Source: Gracilibacillus oryzae (lineage in GTDB: Bacteria; Bacillota; Bacilli; Bacillales; Amphibacillaceae). Taken from it: DNA of 64,000 nt. A program made the translations under genes and the position numbers. The stretch is taken from the NCBI RefSeq assembly GCF_009498735.1, contig NZ_ML762425.1, positions 88,011-152,010 of the forward strand, written 5' to 3'. Under the pieces are notes generated by a model, which saw only the letters and a list, made by a program, of their open reading frames with translations, did no database searches and had not been told where the DNA came from. Each line of letters starts with the position of its first letter. Position 1 is the stretch's first letter. Shown here piece by piece: positions 19,298 to 28,055 of the stretch.

Positions 19298-20086
19298 ATG
19301 GAGCAAAAAAGAGTTGTCTCAATTGAAGATAGAATACCAAAGTTAAAAAAAGAACGTAGAAAGCGTACCAATCGAAGGTTAGCGATCTATTTAACTGTTT
19401 TTTTCTTGCTTGTTTTCATTGTGGTATATGTCCAGTCTCCTTTGAGTCATGTGAACAGTATTGAAATTAATGGAGAGAGGCTGGTACCTGAAGAAGAGAT
19501 ACTGGAAATTACTGAATTAGATAAATATACGAATTTCTGGGGAGTACAAGCAGGAGAATTAGAAAAATTACTAGAAGAACATCAGCTGATTAACAGTGCA
19601 ACAATTAATAAGAAATTTCCTGCTAACAAAATTACAATTGAAATAGATGAATTAAATTATGTCGGTTATCTAAAACAAAGTGATCTAGCTGTTCCCTTAC
19701 TTGAAAATGGGAACAAATTAGATGGAATTCCTTTAGCTGATGTAAGCGGGTCTGCCCCTTTGTTGAATAATTTTACAGATTATCCAAATCTGCAGCAGTT
19801 AGCTGTAGAATTGAATGAGTTACCGGATTACGTCCATGCCTTAATCTCAGAAATCAAATGGGCTCCAACTTCAACTAATTCGCAAAAGCTGATACTATTT
19901 ATGACAGATGGCTATGAAGTAGAATTGACAGCAAGAAATTTCTCGGAATTGTTAACGACATATCCTTCTATTGTCAGTCAGTTAGACAATGGAATTGATG
20001 GAGTGATCAAAATAGATGAAGGCGGCGCTGTTTTCACACCTTTTAATTCCGATCAACCTGTGAAAATTGACGGAGGCACAGAATGA
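19298..20086 (+). CDS. divIB: Cell division protein DivIB (FtsQ)
   Basis: DivIB is a bitopic divisome protein that works with FtsL and DivIC to control septal wall synthesis. The 262-residue protein has a basic cytoplasmic N-terminus, a membrane segment at about 27-46, a POTRA domain (about 48-118, starting SPLSHVNSIEINGERLV) and a beta domain to about 245. ATG at 19298 with AAGGGAAG 7 bases upstream is preferred to TTG at 19292. It overlaps ylxW by 4 bases and lies just 24 bases after repeat R. Confidence 0.9.
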   Translation: MEQKRVVSIEDRIPKLKKERRKRTNRRLAIYLTVFFLLVFIVVYVQSPLSHVNSIEINGERLVPEEEILEITELDKYTNFWGVQAGELEKLLEEHQLINSATINKKFPANKITIEIDELNYVGYLKQSDLAVPLLENGNKLDGIPLADVSGSAPLLNNFTDYPNLQQLAVELNELPDYVHALISEIKWAPTSTNSQKLILFMTDGYEVELTARNFSELLTTYPSIVSQLDNGIDGVIKIDEGGAVFTPFNSDQPVKIDGGTE

Positions 20087-20769
20087 AAAGTAAAAAACTG
20101 ATTTTTGCGTTCGTATTTTTTGTGTTAGGTTTTCTCATTACATTCAGTTTTCAACAAACGCGGTCGAGCAGTAATGTTGTCCAATTAAATGAAAATGAAT
20201 GGGAACGCGACTATTTTTATCGAAAGCAGCTTATAGAGCTGGAGGATACTAACAAACAGCTTAGAGCAGAATTAAACAGTATAAGAGAGCAAATCCAGGA
20301 AATAGAGCAAAATTTTGCTTCGAGTGCAGATGATCTTCATGATTTAGTTGAAACGAAAACAAAGTTGCAAAAATTAACAGGAGAATTACCGGTAAGAGGA
20401 AATGGAATTGTAATTACTTTAAGTGATTCTAGTTACATACCAAGTAATCAACATGCCAATCAATATATTGTTCATGACAGACACATTCATCAAGTGATCA
20501 ACGAACTTTATAGTGCGGGAGCAAAAGCGATAGCAATTAATGGTCAACGAATTTTCAGGGATAGCTATATTACTTGTACTGGTCCGGTTATTACAGTTGA
20601 TGGAAGCAGTTACCCAGCACCATTTGTGATATCTGCGATAGGGGATCCAGCCATACTGGATGTCAGCCTAAACTTAAAAAATGGTGTTATTGATATGTTA
20701 GTTCAAGACAACGTAGAAGTAGCATTTGAAAAGAAATCAGATATTGATATGTCTGCAAGGGAATTGTGA
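20083..20769 (+). CDS. ylxW: DUF881 protein YlxW
   Basis: A 228-residue membrane-anchored protein. A signal-anchor (about residues 4-22) is followed by a coiled coil (about 45-85) and the DUF881 domain (about 100-220, with GNGIVITLSDS and IHQVINELYSAGAKAIAINGQRI). The function is unknown; the family sits in the dcw cluster of many Firmicutes and is assumed to have an envelope role. It overlaps divIB and ylxX by 4 bases each, so the three are translationally coupled. Confidence 0.85.
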   Translation: MKSKKLIFAFVFFVLGFLITFSFQQTRSSSNVVQLNENEWERDYFYRKQLIELEDTNKQLRAELNSIREQIQEIEQNFASSADDLHDLVETKTKLQKLTGELPVRGNGIVITLSDSSYIPSNQHANQYIVHDRHIHQVINELYSAGAKAIAINGQRIFRDSYITCTGPVITVDGSSYPAPFVISAIGDPAILDVSLNLKNGVIDMLVQDNVEVAFEKKSDIDMSAREL

Positions 20770-21500
20770 TCATAATGATAATATCGAATAAAGGTAAAAT
20801 ATGGATTAGTATCATTTGCCTCATTGTTGGTTTTATGATTGCTATATTATTTGAAACGAAACAATCAACAGAATTAAGAGATACGAGAGATTTATGGGAG
20901 ATACGAACTGCCTTACAAAAAGAGCAGGAAATTCAGCAGAATATTTATAATGAAATTGCTGCAAGTGAGGTTTTATTGCAAGAATACGAAAATCAGCCTG
21001 AGAGACAGCAGCTGGAATCCTTAAAAGAATCGATTGAGAATTTGAAAGAACAGGCGGGCCTGACTGTTATAGAAGGTGAAGGGGTAGTTATTACATTGCA
21101 GCCAATTTTTCAAGAGTATGATGAATATCAGATATATCCGGAATTAACTGCCGATTTGCTGCAGTTTTTGATTAACCAGCTGAATGATTATGGGGCAACT
21201 GAAATTGCAGTAGGACAGGAAAGGCTTATTAATATTACACCAATCAGAAATGTCAATGGCAGAGTTTATGTAAATAATAGTCCTATAGGAGATCTTCCGG
21301 TTAAAGTCCATGTCATAACTGATGACCCGACACGTTTGATAAACCATATCGAGGTAAGTGAATCCATTGACTATTTTGCCTTAGAAAATATTGAACTGAA
21401 AACAAAGCAAGTTTCAGCGTTAGTCCTGCCAAAATATGACCAGACGATAAATCTGGAAGGTCTTGAAATAACTGAGTCACTAGAAGAAGGTGATATATAA
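20766..21500 (+). CDS. ylxX: DUF881 protein YlxX
   Basis: A second DUF881 protein of about 244 residues with the same plan as YlxW: an N-terminal membrane anchor (about 12-30), a coiled coil (about 45-95) and DUF881 (about 100-225, with GEGVVITLQPI and INQLNDYGATEIAVGQERL). It probably arose by tandem duplication with ylxW. GTG at 20766 overlaps the ylxW stop and has AAGGG 4 bases upstream; ATG at 20775 is the alternative start. The function is unknown. Confidence 0.82.
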   Translation: MIIMIISNKGKIWISIICLIVGFMIAILFETKQSTELRDTRDLWEIRTALQKEQEIQQNIYNEIAASEVLLQEYENQPERQQLESLKESIENLKEQAGLTVIEGEGVVITLQPIFQEYDEYQIYPELTADLLQFLINQLNDYGATEIAVGQERLINITPIRNVNGRVYVNNSPIGDLPVKVHVITDDPTRLINHIEVSESIDYFALENIELKTKQVSALVLPKYDQTINLEGLEITESLEEGDI

Positions 21501-21853
21501 TGTTATTGCCTGCTTTGTTTTTGATTTTAGGTTTAATCTTAGGCTTATTAACAAATTTCACTATACCGGAAATCTATGCCAATTATTTATCTATTGCAGT
21601 TTTAGCTGCACTGGATACTTTATTTGGCGGGATAAGATCCCAGTTAGAAGGGAAATTCGATCAAAGTGTGTTTATATCTGGATTCTTTTTTAATGTATCA
21701 CTAGCAGCACTTTTAGCATTTATTGGTGTTCAACTAGGTATTGATTTATACCTTGCTGCTATTTTTGCCTTTGGTGTTCGTCTGTTTCATAATTTAGCAA
21801 TTATAAGAAGGATTATGTTAGAGAAGTTCCGATTAAGAAAAAGGAATAAATAA
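21500..21853 (+). CDS. sbp: Small basic protein Sbp (DUF1290)
   Basis: A 117-residue hydrophobic protein with four predicted membrane segments and a basic C-terminus (EKFRLRKRNK). DUF1290 proteins are always found between the DUF881 genes and ftsA in this group; the function is unknown. ATG at 21500 overlaps the ylxX stop (TAATG). Confidence 0.88.
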   Translation: MLLPALFLILGLILGLLTNFTIPEIYANYLSIAVLAALDTLFGGIRSQLEGKFDQSVFISGFFFNVSLAALLAFIGVQLGIDLYLAAIFAFGVRLFHNLAIIRRIMLEKFRLRKRNK

Positions 21854-22013
21854 GCATAGAGTTTTTATGGGAATAAGCATAGCCTTCTGAAGAGATTTTT
21901 ATCTTTTCTATAAATAATTATGAAAATAGCGCGACATTTATTATAATAGTTCTTAACATATTTTATTATATGCAATCAATCATTACTAAATGTATAGAAA
22001 TAGGAGGTGCCTC

Positions 22014-23306
22014 ATGAACAACAGTGAATTTTTAGTCAGCCTTGATATAGGTACATCAAAAATCAAAGTCATTATTGGGGAAGTAATCGGGGACTCTCTT
22101 AATATAATAGGAGTCGGGTCCTCTAAATCATTAGGAATGAAAAAAGGTGCTATCGTAGATATTGATGAAACCGTCCATTCGATAAGAACAGCAGTAGAAC
22201 AAGCTGAAAGAATGGTAGATGTACATATTGATCGAGTTGTAGTTGGAATTAATGGGAATCATGTACAATTGCAGCCTTGTCATGGAGTGGTAGCAGTTTC
22301 GAGTGAGGATAAAGAAATTAAAGAAGAAGATATACATCGAGTAATGGAAGCAGCTCAGGTGATGTCCATCCCTCCAGAAAGAGAAATAGTTGATGTCATA
22401 CCAAAGCAGTTTATTGTCGATGGTCTGGATGAGATCAGAGATCCACGTGGAATGATAGGTGTTCGATTGGAAATGCAGGGTACTATTATTACGTGTTCCA
22501 AAACAATGTTACATAACATCCTGAAGTGTGTTGAAAAAGCAGGACTAACAGTAATGGACCTTTGTCTGCATCCATTAGCTACAGGTGAAGTGGCACTATC
22601 AAATGATGAGAAGAACTTAGGTGTTGCTATATTAGATATTGGTGGCGGCAGTACAACTGTATCTGTTTTTGAGCAAGGCTCTTTAGCTGGGACAAGCGTT
22701 CTGCCGATCGGTGGATATAATATTACGAAAGACTTGTCCATCGGTTTAAGAACAACAACCGAAGAAGCGGAAAATATTAAACTGGATCACGGCTATGCTT
22801 TTTATAATGATGCGAATGAAGAAGAAACATTTGCTGTTAACATTATTGGAAGCAATCAAAAAGAATTCTTTAATCAAGTAGAATTAGCTGATATTATTGA
22901 AGCTAGATTTGAAGAAATATTAATAATGAGTGCCCGTGAAATTCAAAAAATGGGATATAATGATCTTCCAGGAGGAATTGTGTTAACTGGTGGAACAATG
23001 AGTATGCCAGGTTCAGCAGACCTTGCGCAAATGGTATACCAGACAAATGTAAGAATCGCGATTCCTGATTATATTGGTGTGAGAGAACCTCAGTATACTG
23101 CAGGAATTGGTATCTTGAAATTTGCGTACAAGAATGCGAAAATACAAGGGAAAGAGTTTTCAGGCTCTATCTCTGTTAACAGGGAGAAGGAAGTAGTAGC
23201 AGTTGAGCAGAGTAAGCCTGAAAAAACAAAACCAGTGAAAGAACAAAAAGTAAAAGAGAAGAAGGAACCTAAATTAGCTAACTTGTTTAAATATTTCTTC
23301 GACTAA
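22014..23306 (+). CDS. ftsA: Cell division protein FtsA
   Basis: FtsA is the actin-like protein that tethers FtsZ filaments to the membrane. Its 430 residues include the phosphate-1 motif LDIGTSKIKV near residue 7, the phosphate-2 motif AILDIGGGSTTV near 200, and GGIVLTGGTMSMPG near 320. The C-terminal amphipathic helix LANLFKYFFD is the membrane-targeting sequence. ATG at 22014 follows AGGAGGTG; the upstream in-frame ATG at 21990 is rejected. The upstream 160 bases hold a TATAAT at 21942-21947 that may be part of an ftsAZ promoter. Confidence 0.96.
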   Translation: MNNSEFLVSLDIGTSKIKVIIGEVIGDSLNIIGVGSSKSLGMKKGAIVDIDETVHSIRTAVEQAERMVDVHIDRVVVGINGNHVQLQPCHGVVAVSSEDKEIKEEDIHRVMEAAQVMSIPPEREIVDVIPKQFIVDGLDEIRDPRGMIGVRLEMQGTIITCSKTMLHNILKCVEKAGLTVMDLCLHPLATGEVALSNDEKNLGVAILDIGGGSTTVSVFEQGSLAGTSVLPIGGYNITKDLSIGLRTTTEEAENIKLDHGYAFYNDANEEETFAVNIIGSNQKEFFNQVELADIIEARFEEILIMSAREIQKMGYNDLPGGIVLTGGTMSMPGSADLAQMVYQTNVRIAIPDYIGVREPQYTAGIGILKFAYKNAKIQGKEFSGSISVNREKEVVAVEQSKPEKTKPVKEQKVKEKKEPKLANLFKYFFD

Positions 23307-23376
23307 AATATTTACAGCAACAAACAAAAATGTGGAAACAGACAGACTCTAAAACTGGCAATGAGGAGGAAAGAGA

Positions 23377-24516
23377 ATGTTAGATTTTGATACAAATATG
23401 GAAGATCAATTAGCATCGATTAAGGTAATTGGTGTTGGTGGTGGCGGAAGTAATGCAGTAAATCGAATGATTGAACATGGTGTTCAAGGTGTAGATTTCA
23501 TTGCTGTAAATACAGATGCACAGGCCCTTAACCTTTCTAAAGCTGAAGTTAAAATGCAAATAGGTACAAAACTTACCAGAGGACTTGGTGCTGGTGCCAA
23601 TCCAGAAGTAGGCCGTAAAGCTGCTGAGGAAAGCAAAGAACAAATTGAAGAAATATTAAAAGGTGCTGATATGGTATTTGTTACAGCTGGAATGGGCGGT
23701 GGAACCGGAACTGGTGCTGCACCTGTTATTGCTGCAGTAGCCAAAGAATTAGGTGCACTGACAGTTGGTGTTGTAACAAGACCGTTTACTTTTGAAGGTA
23801 GAAAAAGAGCTACACATGCGGTTGCAGGGATAGATGGCTTAAAAAGCAATGTAGATACGTTAATTGTGATTCCTAATGATAGATTACTAGAGATTATTGA
23901 TAAAAATACTCCAATGTTAGAAGCTTTCCGTGAAGCTGATAATGTATTAAGACAAGGTGTACAGGGTATTTCTGATTTAATCGCAACTCCTGGTTTAATT
24001 AATGTCGACTTTGCTGATGTGAAGACAATTATGGCTGATAAAGGTTCTGCCTTAATGGGTATCGGTGTTGCAACTGGAGAAAACAGGGCCGCTGAAGCTG
24101 CTAAGAAAGCAATTTCTTCGCCATTACTGGAAACGTCAATTGATGGTGCCCATGGTGTGTTAATGAATATCACAGGTGGTACAAATCTGAGTCTATATGA
24201 GGTTCAGGAAGCAGCAGATATTGTAACATCCGCAGCAGACCAGGAAGTGAACGTTATTTTTGGTTCTGTCATTAATGAAGATCTAAAAGATGAGATTGTA
24301 GTTACTGTGATTGCGACAGGCTTTGATGAGACGCAATTAAAGAGTGTACAAGGAAAAGCAAAACCTGTGTTGCAGCAAAAACCAGTCTCTCGTGACAGAG
24401 ATAAAGAAGAGAAAGCACCAGAACCTACTGCAACAACAGCATCTTCAAGAACGAAGCATCAAGAAGATACTTTAGACATCCCAGCATTTTTAAGAAACCG
24501 TAACAGAAGAAGATAA
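23377..24516 (+). CDS. ftsZ: Cell division GTPase FtsZ
   Basis: FtsZ is the tubulin-like GTPase that forms the division ring. It has 379 residues, with the GTP-binding signature [10 protein letters not shown] (about 105-114), the T7 loop NVDFADVKT (about 208-216), a disordered linker (about 320-360) and the conserved C-terminal peptide [13 protein letters not shown], which binds FtsA, SepF and ZapA-type partners. The ribosome binding site is GAGGAGG. It lies 70 bases after ftsA and is followed by a strong terminator. Confidence 0.98.
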   Translation: MLDFDTNMEDQLASIKVIGVGGGGSNAVNRMIEHGVQGVDFIAVNTDAQALNLSKAEVKMQIGTKLTRGLGAGANPEVGRKAAEESKEQIEEILKGADMVFVTAGMGGGTGTGAAPVIAAVAKELGALTVGVVTRPFTFEGRKRATHAVAGIDGLKSNVDTLIVIPNDRLLEIIDKNTPMLEAFREADNVLRQGVQGISDLIATPGLINVDFADVKTIMADKGSALMGIGVATGENRAAEAAKKAISSPLLETSIDGAHGVLMNITGGTNLSLYEVQEAADIVTSAADQEVNVIFGSVINEDLKDEIVVTVIATGFDETQLKSVQGKAKPVLQQKPVSRDRDKEEKAPEPTATTASSRTKHQEDTLDIPAFLRNRNRRR

Positions 24517-24523
24517 TATGATC

Positions 24524-24570
24524 AAAAAGCTGTTCAATGTCAGGATTTCCTGATATGAACAGCTTTTTTA
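24524..24570 (+). terminator. Terminator after ftsZ
   Basis: AAAAAGCTGTTCA at 24524-24536 pairs with TGAACAGCTTTTT near 24555-24567, with an inner CAGGA/TCCTG stem. This ends the dcw cluster. Confidence 0.92.
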
Positions 24571-24823
24571 CATTTTATAAACAAACTAACATCATATCTA
24601 TCCTCCTTCTTCCTCTGCCGGATCTCTTATCAAAACTTTTGTATTCCGTTATAACTGATCCCGCTGTCCACCACAGTCCAGACATTCCCATAATTCAACA
24701 ATAATTGTGAAAAGATCTGAAAATTAGATGGCATCTACTTCTTAATTGTGACAGACTTCTTTGTGCTCTTCTACTATACTAAAAACACAACAACATATAA
24801 GTATTCTAATGGAGCGATTATTG
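24571..24823 (+). promoter_or_regulatory. Candidate Spo0A-type long-spacer promoter for spoIIGA-sigE
   Basis: No gene lies between the ftsZ terminator and spoIIGA. TTGTGACA at 24746-24753 and TATACT at 24775-24780 are 21-23 bases apart. The B. subtilis spoIIG promoter has an unusual spacer of about 22 bases and is switched on by Spo0A. AATTGTGA occurs twice (24703-24710 and 24744-24751), 41 bases or about four helical turns apart, and resembles a degenerate 0A box on the reverse sense. No exact TGTCGAA box is present. Confidence 0.5.
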
Positions 24824-25720
24824 GTGACTGTTTATATTGAATTAATATGGTTATTGAATTGGGCGATTGACTGGATGATCCTGTTATTAACCCAATCCAT
24901 TTTGTACAGCAGAGCAAAATGGTACCGTTTATGCTTTGCCGGATTTGCAGGATCCATCATTGTCCCGATATCTTTACTAATTCCAGAGCTTTATTTAGAG
25001 GCATGGTATGTAAAAGTTCTTCACTCTTGTTTTATCATCATTATAGCTTTTGGCTTTACCAATTTAGCTCTGTTTATTAAAAACTTATTTACATTTTACT
25101 TTATGACTTTTGCTATTGGCGGTGGTTTAATAGCAATCCATTTTCTGACGAATACAAGTGAACTGACAAGCTTCTCCAGTCATTTGGAACCGACACAAAT
25201 TCATGGTTTGTTTGTGCTGATTGGCTTTCCTGTTGTTTATTTATTTACAAAGCAGAGAATGGACAAGCATAAATACACCCAGCTGAAAAAAGATTTTATG
25301 TATATGGTAACCATTTTGTGGCGTCACAGAAATGTACAAGTGTCAGGGTATGTTGATAGCGGTAATCAGCTTGTTGATCCCATTTCAAAGAAGCCTGTTA
25401 TTATTTGTGATGAAACTTTTTTAGATAAATGGTTCAGTCAAAAGGAATTACAAGAATTAAAGCAATTGTATAACCAAATTTCTAATGGGGAAATTCCAAC
25501 AAACTCACACTCATTTTATCGTTTCGTACCATATCACGGGGTTGGCGGGAATATGGAATGGCTGATTGCCTTTTCACCAGATAGTGTAATGATCCATTTC
25601 GATAAAAAGAAAAACGTGGAGGTCCAACAGGTGCTTGTCGGTATTCGATTTGGAAAGTTAGTTGGTGACAATAGCTATCATTGCTTACTTCATCCAAAAC
25701 TTTTTCAGGAAGTGGGCTGA
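24824..25720 (+). CDS. spoIIGA: Sporulation SigE-processing aspartyl protease SpoIIGA
   Basis: SpoIIGA is the septal membrane protease that cleaves the pro-sequence from pro-SigE after the SpoIIR signal. About 298 residues: five membrane segments in the first 145, then a cytosolic aspartyl protease domain with the catalytic motif [12 protein letters not shown] near residue 172. GTG at 24824 ([13 protein letters not shown]) lines up with the B. subtilis start and has GGAG 9 bases upstream; ATG at 24809 lacks a ribosome binding site, and TTG at 24821 is a close alternative. It sits 20 bases before sigE. Confidence 0.92.
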   Translation: MTVYIELIWLLNWAIDWMILLLTQSILYSRAKWYRLCFAGFAGSIIVPISLLIPELYLEAWYVKVLHSCFIIIIAFGFTNLALFIKNLFTFYFMTFAIGGGLIAIHFLTNTSELTSFSSHLEPTQIHGLFVLIGFPVVYLFTKQRMDKHKYTQLKKDFMYMVTILWRHRNVQVSGYVDSGNQLVDPISKKPVIICDETFLDKWFSQKELQELKQLYNQISNGEIPTNSHSFYRFVPYHGVGGNMEWLIAFSPDSVMIHFDKKKNVEVQQVLVGIRFGKLVGDNSYHCLLHPKLFQEVG

Positions 25721-25740
25721 ATATACAAGGGAGTGATTAT

Positions 25741-26460
25741 ATGTTAGATATAAAAATGAAATATAAGACGATTGTTTATAAACTTTTGAAAAAAATGGGC
25801 TTTCATGAAGATGAGATATTTTATATTGGTGGAAGTGAAGCTTTGCCACCGCCCCTTTCGAAAGATGAAGAGTTTGAATTGATTAATAAATTACCTGTTG
25901 GTGATAAAGCAGCAAGAGCGATGCTAATCGAACGTAATTTAAGATTAGTGGTATATATTGCAAGAAAATTTGAGAATACAGGGATTAATATTGAGGATTT
26001 AATCAGCATTGGTACAATAGGGTTAATTAAAGCAATCAATACTTTTAATCCAGAGAAAAAGATTAAATTAGCTACATATGCTTCACGATGTATTGAGAAT
26101 GAAATTTTAATGTATTTACGTAAAAATAACAAATTAAAAACAGAGGTTTCATTTGATGAACCTTTAAACGTGGATTGGGATGGCAATGAATTGCTTCTTT
26201 CCGATGTTTTAGGCACAGATGAGGATGTGACTTTCAAAGATTTGGAGCAAGATGTTGATAAAAGCTTACTGAGAGATGCATTAGAACAGTTAAATGGCAG
26301 AGAAAAACAAATCATGGAGCTTAGATTTGGCCTGATTAATAATGAAGAAAAAACACAAAAAGACGTTGCTGATATGCTGGGGATTTCGCAATCCTATATA
26401 TCAAGGTTAGAAAAGAAAATCATTAAAAGATTACAAAAGGAATTTAACAAAATGGTCTAG
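25741..26460 (+). CDS. sigE: Sporulation sigma factor SigE (pro-form)
   Basis: The mother-cell early sigma factor, 239 residues. The first 27 or so residues are the inhibitory pro-sequence, ending before [13 protein letters not shown], which starts the mature protein. Region 2 ([20 protein letters not shown]) and region 4 with a helix-turn-helix ([22 protein letters not shown]) are complete. ATG at 25741 has AAGGGAGTGA upstream and gives the B. subtilis length. It is co-transcribed with its protease gene spoIIGA. Confidence 0.97.
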   Translation: MLDIKMKYKTIVYKLLKKMGFHEDEIFYIGGSEALPPPLSKDEEFELINKLPVGDKAARAMLIERNLRLVVYIARKFENTGINIEDLISIGTIGLIKAINTFNPEKKIKLATYASRCIENEILMYLRKNNKLKTEVSFDEPLNVDWDGNELLLSDVLGTDEDVTFKDLEQDVDKSLLRDALEQLNGREKQIMELRFGLINNEEKTQKDVADMLGISQSYISRLEKKIIKRLQKEFNKMV

Positions 26461-26479
26461 TTACTAATTAATGGAAGAT

Positions 26480-26508
26480 GCATAAAAACTTTCCGATTGG
26501 TGATACTT
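26480..26508 (+). promoter_or_regulatory. SigF-type promoter for sigG
   Basis: GCATA at 26480-26484 and GGTGATACTT at 26499-26508 are 14 bases apart. The -10 matches every defined position of the SigF consensus GGnRAnAnTW. Forespore SigF transcription of sigG is established in B. subtilis. The element lies 36 bases before the sigG start. Confidence 0.72.
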
Positions 26509-26544
26509 ACATTTGAGAAGGATCTCCAATCGGGAGGGTACAAT

Positions 26545-27324
26545 ATGACAAGACATAAAGTAGAGATTTGTGGGGTAGATACTTCAACTTTACCTGTTTT
26601 GAAAAATGATGAAATGAGAAAGTTATTTAAGGAAATGCAAGCAGGAGATCAAACTGCACGTGAGAAATTAGTTAATGGGAATTTGCGATTAGTATTAAGT
26701 GTGATTCAACGTTTCAACAACCGCGGAGAATATGGTGACGATTTATTTCAAGTCGGCTGTATTGGTTTGTTAAAGTCAATTGATAATTTTGATCTTGGTC
26801 AAAATGTTAAATTCTCAACATATGCAGTACCAATGATTATTGGTGAAATAAGAAGATACTTACGTGATAATAATCCTATTCGTGTTTCAAGATCATTACG
26901 AGATATCGCTTATAAAGCTTTACATGCGAGAGAAAAGCTTATGAGCGAAACTTCAAAAGATCCTTCTCCTATGGAAATCGCAAATGAGCTCGATGTTCCT
27001 GTAACTGATGTTATCTTTGCACTTGACGCCATTCAAGACCCAGTCTCATTATTTGAACCAATATTTAATGATGGAGGAGACCCGATTTATGTAATGGATC
27101 AGGTAAGTGATGACAGTGTAAAAGATAATGATTGGATTAATTATTTATCTATTAAAGAAGGCATGAGAAGATTAAATAATCGTGAAAAAATGATCCTGAA
27201 CAAGCGCTTTTTTCAAGGGAAAACCCAGATGGAAGTAGCAGAAGAGATTGGTATATCACAAGCGCAGGTTTCAAGACTTGAAAAAGCAGCCATAAAAGAG
27301 ATGAATAAAGAAATGTTTGAATAA
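26545..27324 (+). CDS. sigG: Forespore late sigma factor SigG
   Basis: SigG directs late forespore genes such as SASPs and germinant receptors. Its 259 residues include region 2 (NLRLVLSVIQRFNNRGEYGD), region 3 and a region 4 helix-turn-helix (QMEVAEEIGISQAQVSRLEKA). The N-terminal KVEICGVDTSTLPVL is typical of SigG. ATG at 26545 follows GGGAGGG; the earlier in-frame GTG at 26497 is rejected because it lies within the promoter. The gene follows sigE after 84 bases. Confidence 0.96.
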   Translation: MTRHKVEICGVDTSTLPVLKNDEMRKLFKEMQAGDQTAREKLVNGNLRLVLSVIQRFNNRGEYGDDLFQVGCIGLLKSIDNFDLGQNVKFSTYAVPMIIGEIRRYLRDNNPIRVSRSLRDIAYKALHAREKLMSETSKDPSPMEIANELDVPVTDVIFALDAIQDPVSLFEPIFNDGGDPIYVMDQVSDDSVKDNDWINYLSIKEGMRRLNNREKMILNKRFFQGKTQMEVAEEIGISQAQVSRLEKAAIKEMNKEMFE

Positions 27325-27358
27325 ATAGAGCAGTGATGTTTTCATCACTGCTCTATTT
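27323..27358. terminator. Bidirectional terminator between sigG and the YfhD-like gene
   Basis: A near-perfect 16-base stem, AAATAGAGCAGTGATG with CATCACTGCTCTATTT, starts at the sigG stop codon. T- and A-rich flanks let it serve both convergent genes. Confidence 0.88.
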
Positions 27359-27359
27359 A

Positions 27360-27536
27360 TTATTTTTTATTACTTTGACGCTGATCGGCGCGTTTGCTTC
27401 TCATTTGGGCTTCTTTATCTTCTGAATCAGCAAATTCCTCGGCAAATTCCACATCTATTCCATCACTTTTCTGATTTTTTGGTGTTTGCGGCAAGTTGCT
27501 TTTATTTCTTTTATCTCTATGTTGATCTCTTCCCAT
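27360..27536 (-). CDS. Small YfhD-like protein
   Basis: A 58-residue very hydrophilic protein (MGRDQHRDKRNKSNLPQTPK, then DVEFAEEFADSEDKEAQ). The pattern of a basic, proline-containing N-terminus, DVEFxxEFAD and an alternating charged C-terminus is like the YfhD family of Bacillus, which has no known function. ATG at 27536 has GAGGGTG 6 bases upstream on the minus strand, supporting a real gene. It sits where B. subtilis carries ylmA, between two sporulation genes, so forespore expression is possible but not shown. Confidence 0.65.
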   Translation of the reverse strand: MGRDQHRDKRNKSNLPQTPKNQKSDGIDVEFAEEFADSEDKEAQMRSKRADQRQSNKK

Positions 27537-27694
27537 TTGTAACACCCTCTTTCATCAATATGGAGAGAAATCTTCCTCTCTCATTAAATATTCTGTACGT
27601 TTTGTAAAGTAACATGCAAAAATTTTAATTGAAATACTGCACCATAATTTACTTTTATTATCATATATTGATAATAAAAAGGTGGTGCTTAAAG

Positions 27695-27970
27695 ATGATA
27701 ACTTTGTCTTCTATGCAAATGAAAGATATTATTTATATTGAGGATGGAACAAAGCTTGGGCATTTAACAGATATTGAAATCAATGTGGATTATGGCAGAA
27801 TTGTCAATTTGATTGTTGCAACAAAATCTAAAGTGCTTGGCGTTTTTGGAGAAGAAAGGGAAGTAATCATACCTTGGGAAAATGTCATGCGTATCGGACA
27901 GGATGTTATCTTAGTGAAAAAATCCAATTTCTATATTAGTGAGCCTGTTGAAAGTAATCAAACACAATAG
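27695..27970 (+). CDS. ylmC: PRC-barrel sporulation protein YlmC/YmxH family
   Basis: A 91-residue protein consisting of one PRC-barrel domain (MKDIIYIEDGTKLGHLTDIEI start, REVIIPWENV near residue 60). YlmC/YmxH proteins are conserved in spore formers; the function is unknown. ATG at 27695 has AAAGGTGGTG 8 bases upstream. It follows sigG as in B. subtilis. Confidence 0.85.
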   Translation: MITLSSMQMKDIIYIEDGTKLGHLTDIEINVDYGRIVNLIVATKSKVLGVFGEEREVIIPWENVMRIGQDVILVKKSNFYISEPVESNQTQ

Positions 27971-27998
27971 AGAATATTTTGTCGTAATTCAATAAAAA

Positions 27999-28028
27999 TT
28001 GTGAACGTTGTCGGAAATGTGATAAAAT
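27999..28028 (+). promoter_or_regulatory. Likely promoter of the ylmD-ylmH cluster
   Basis: TTGTGA at 27999-28004 and TAAAAT at 28023-28028 are 18 bases apart. They lie 27 bases before the ylmD start. Confidence 0.55.
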
Positions 28029-28055
28029 GAGGAAAAACAGGAGAGGTGTTATCAA

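Noticed and set aside
23484-24173. A 229-residue open frame on the minus strand opposite ftsZ
   Set aside because: Shadow frame of a strongly conserved gene, low-complexity Ser/Pro/Ala sequence and no ribosome binding site.
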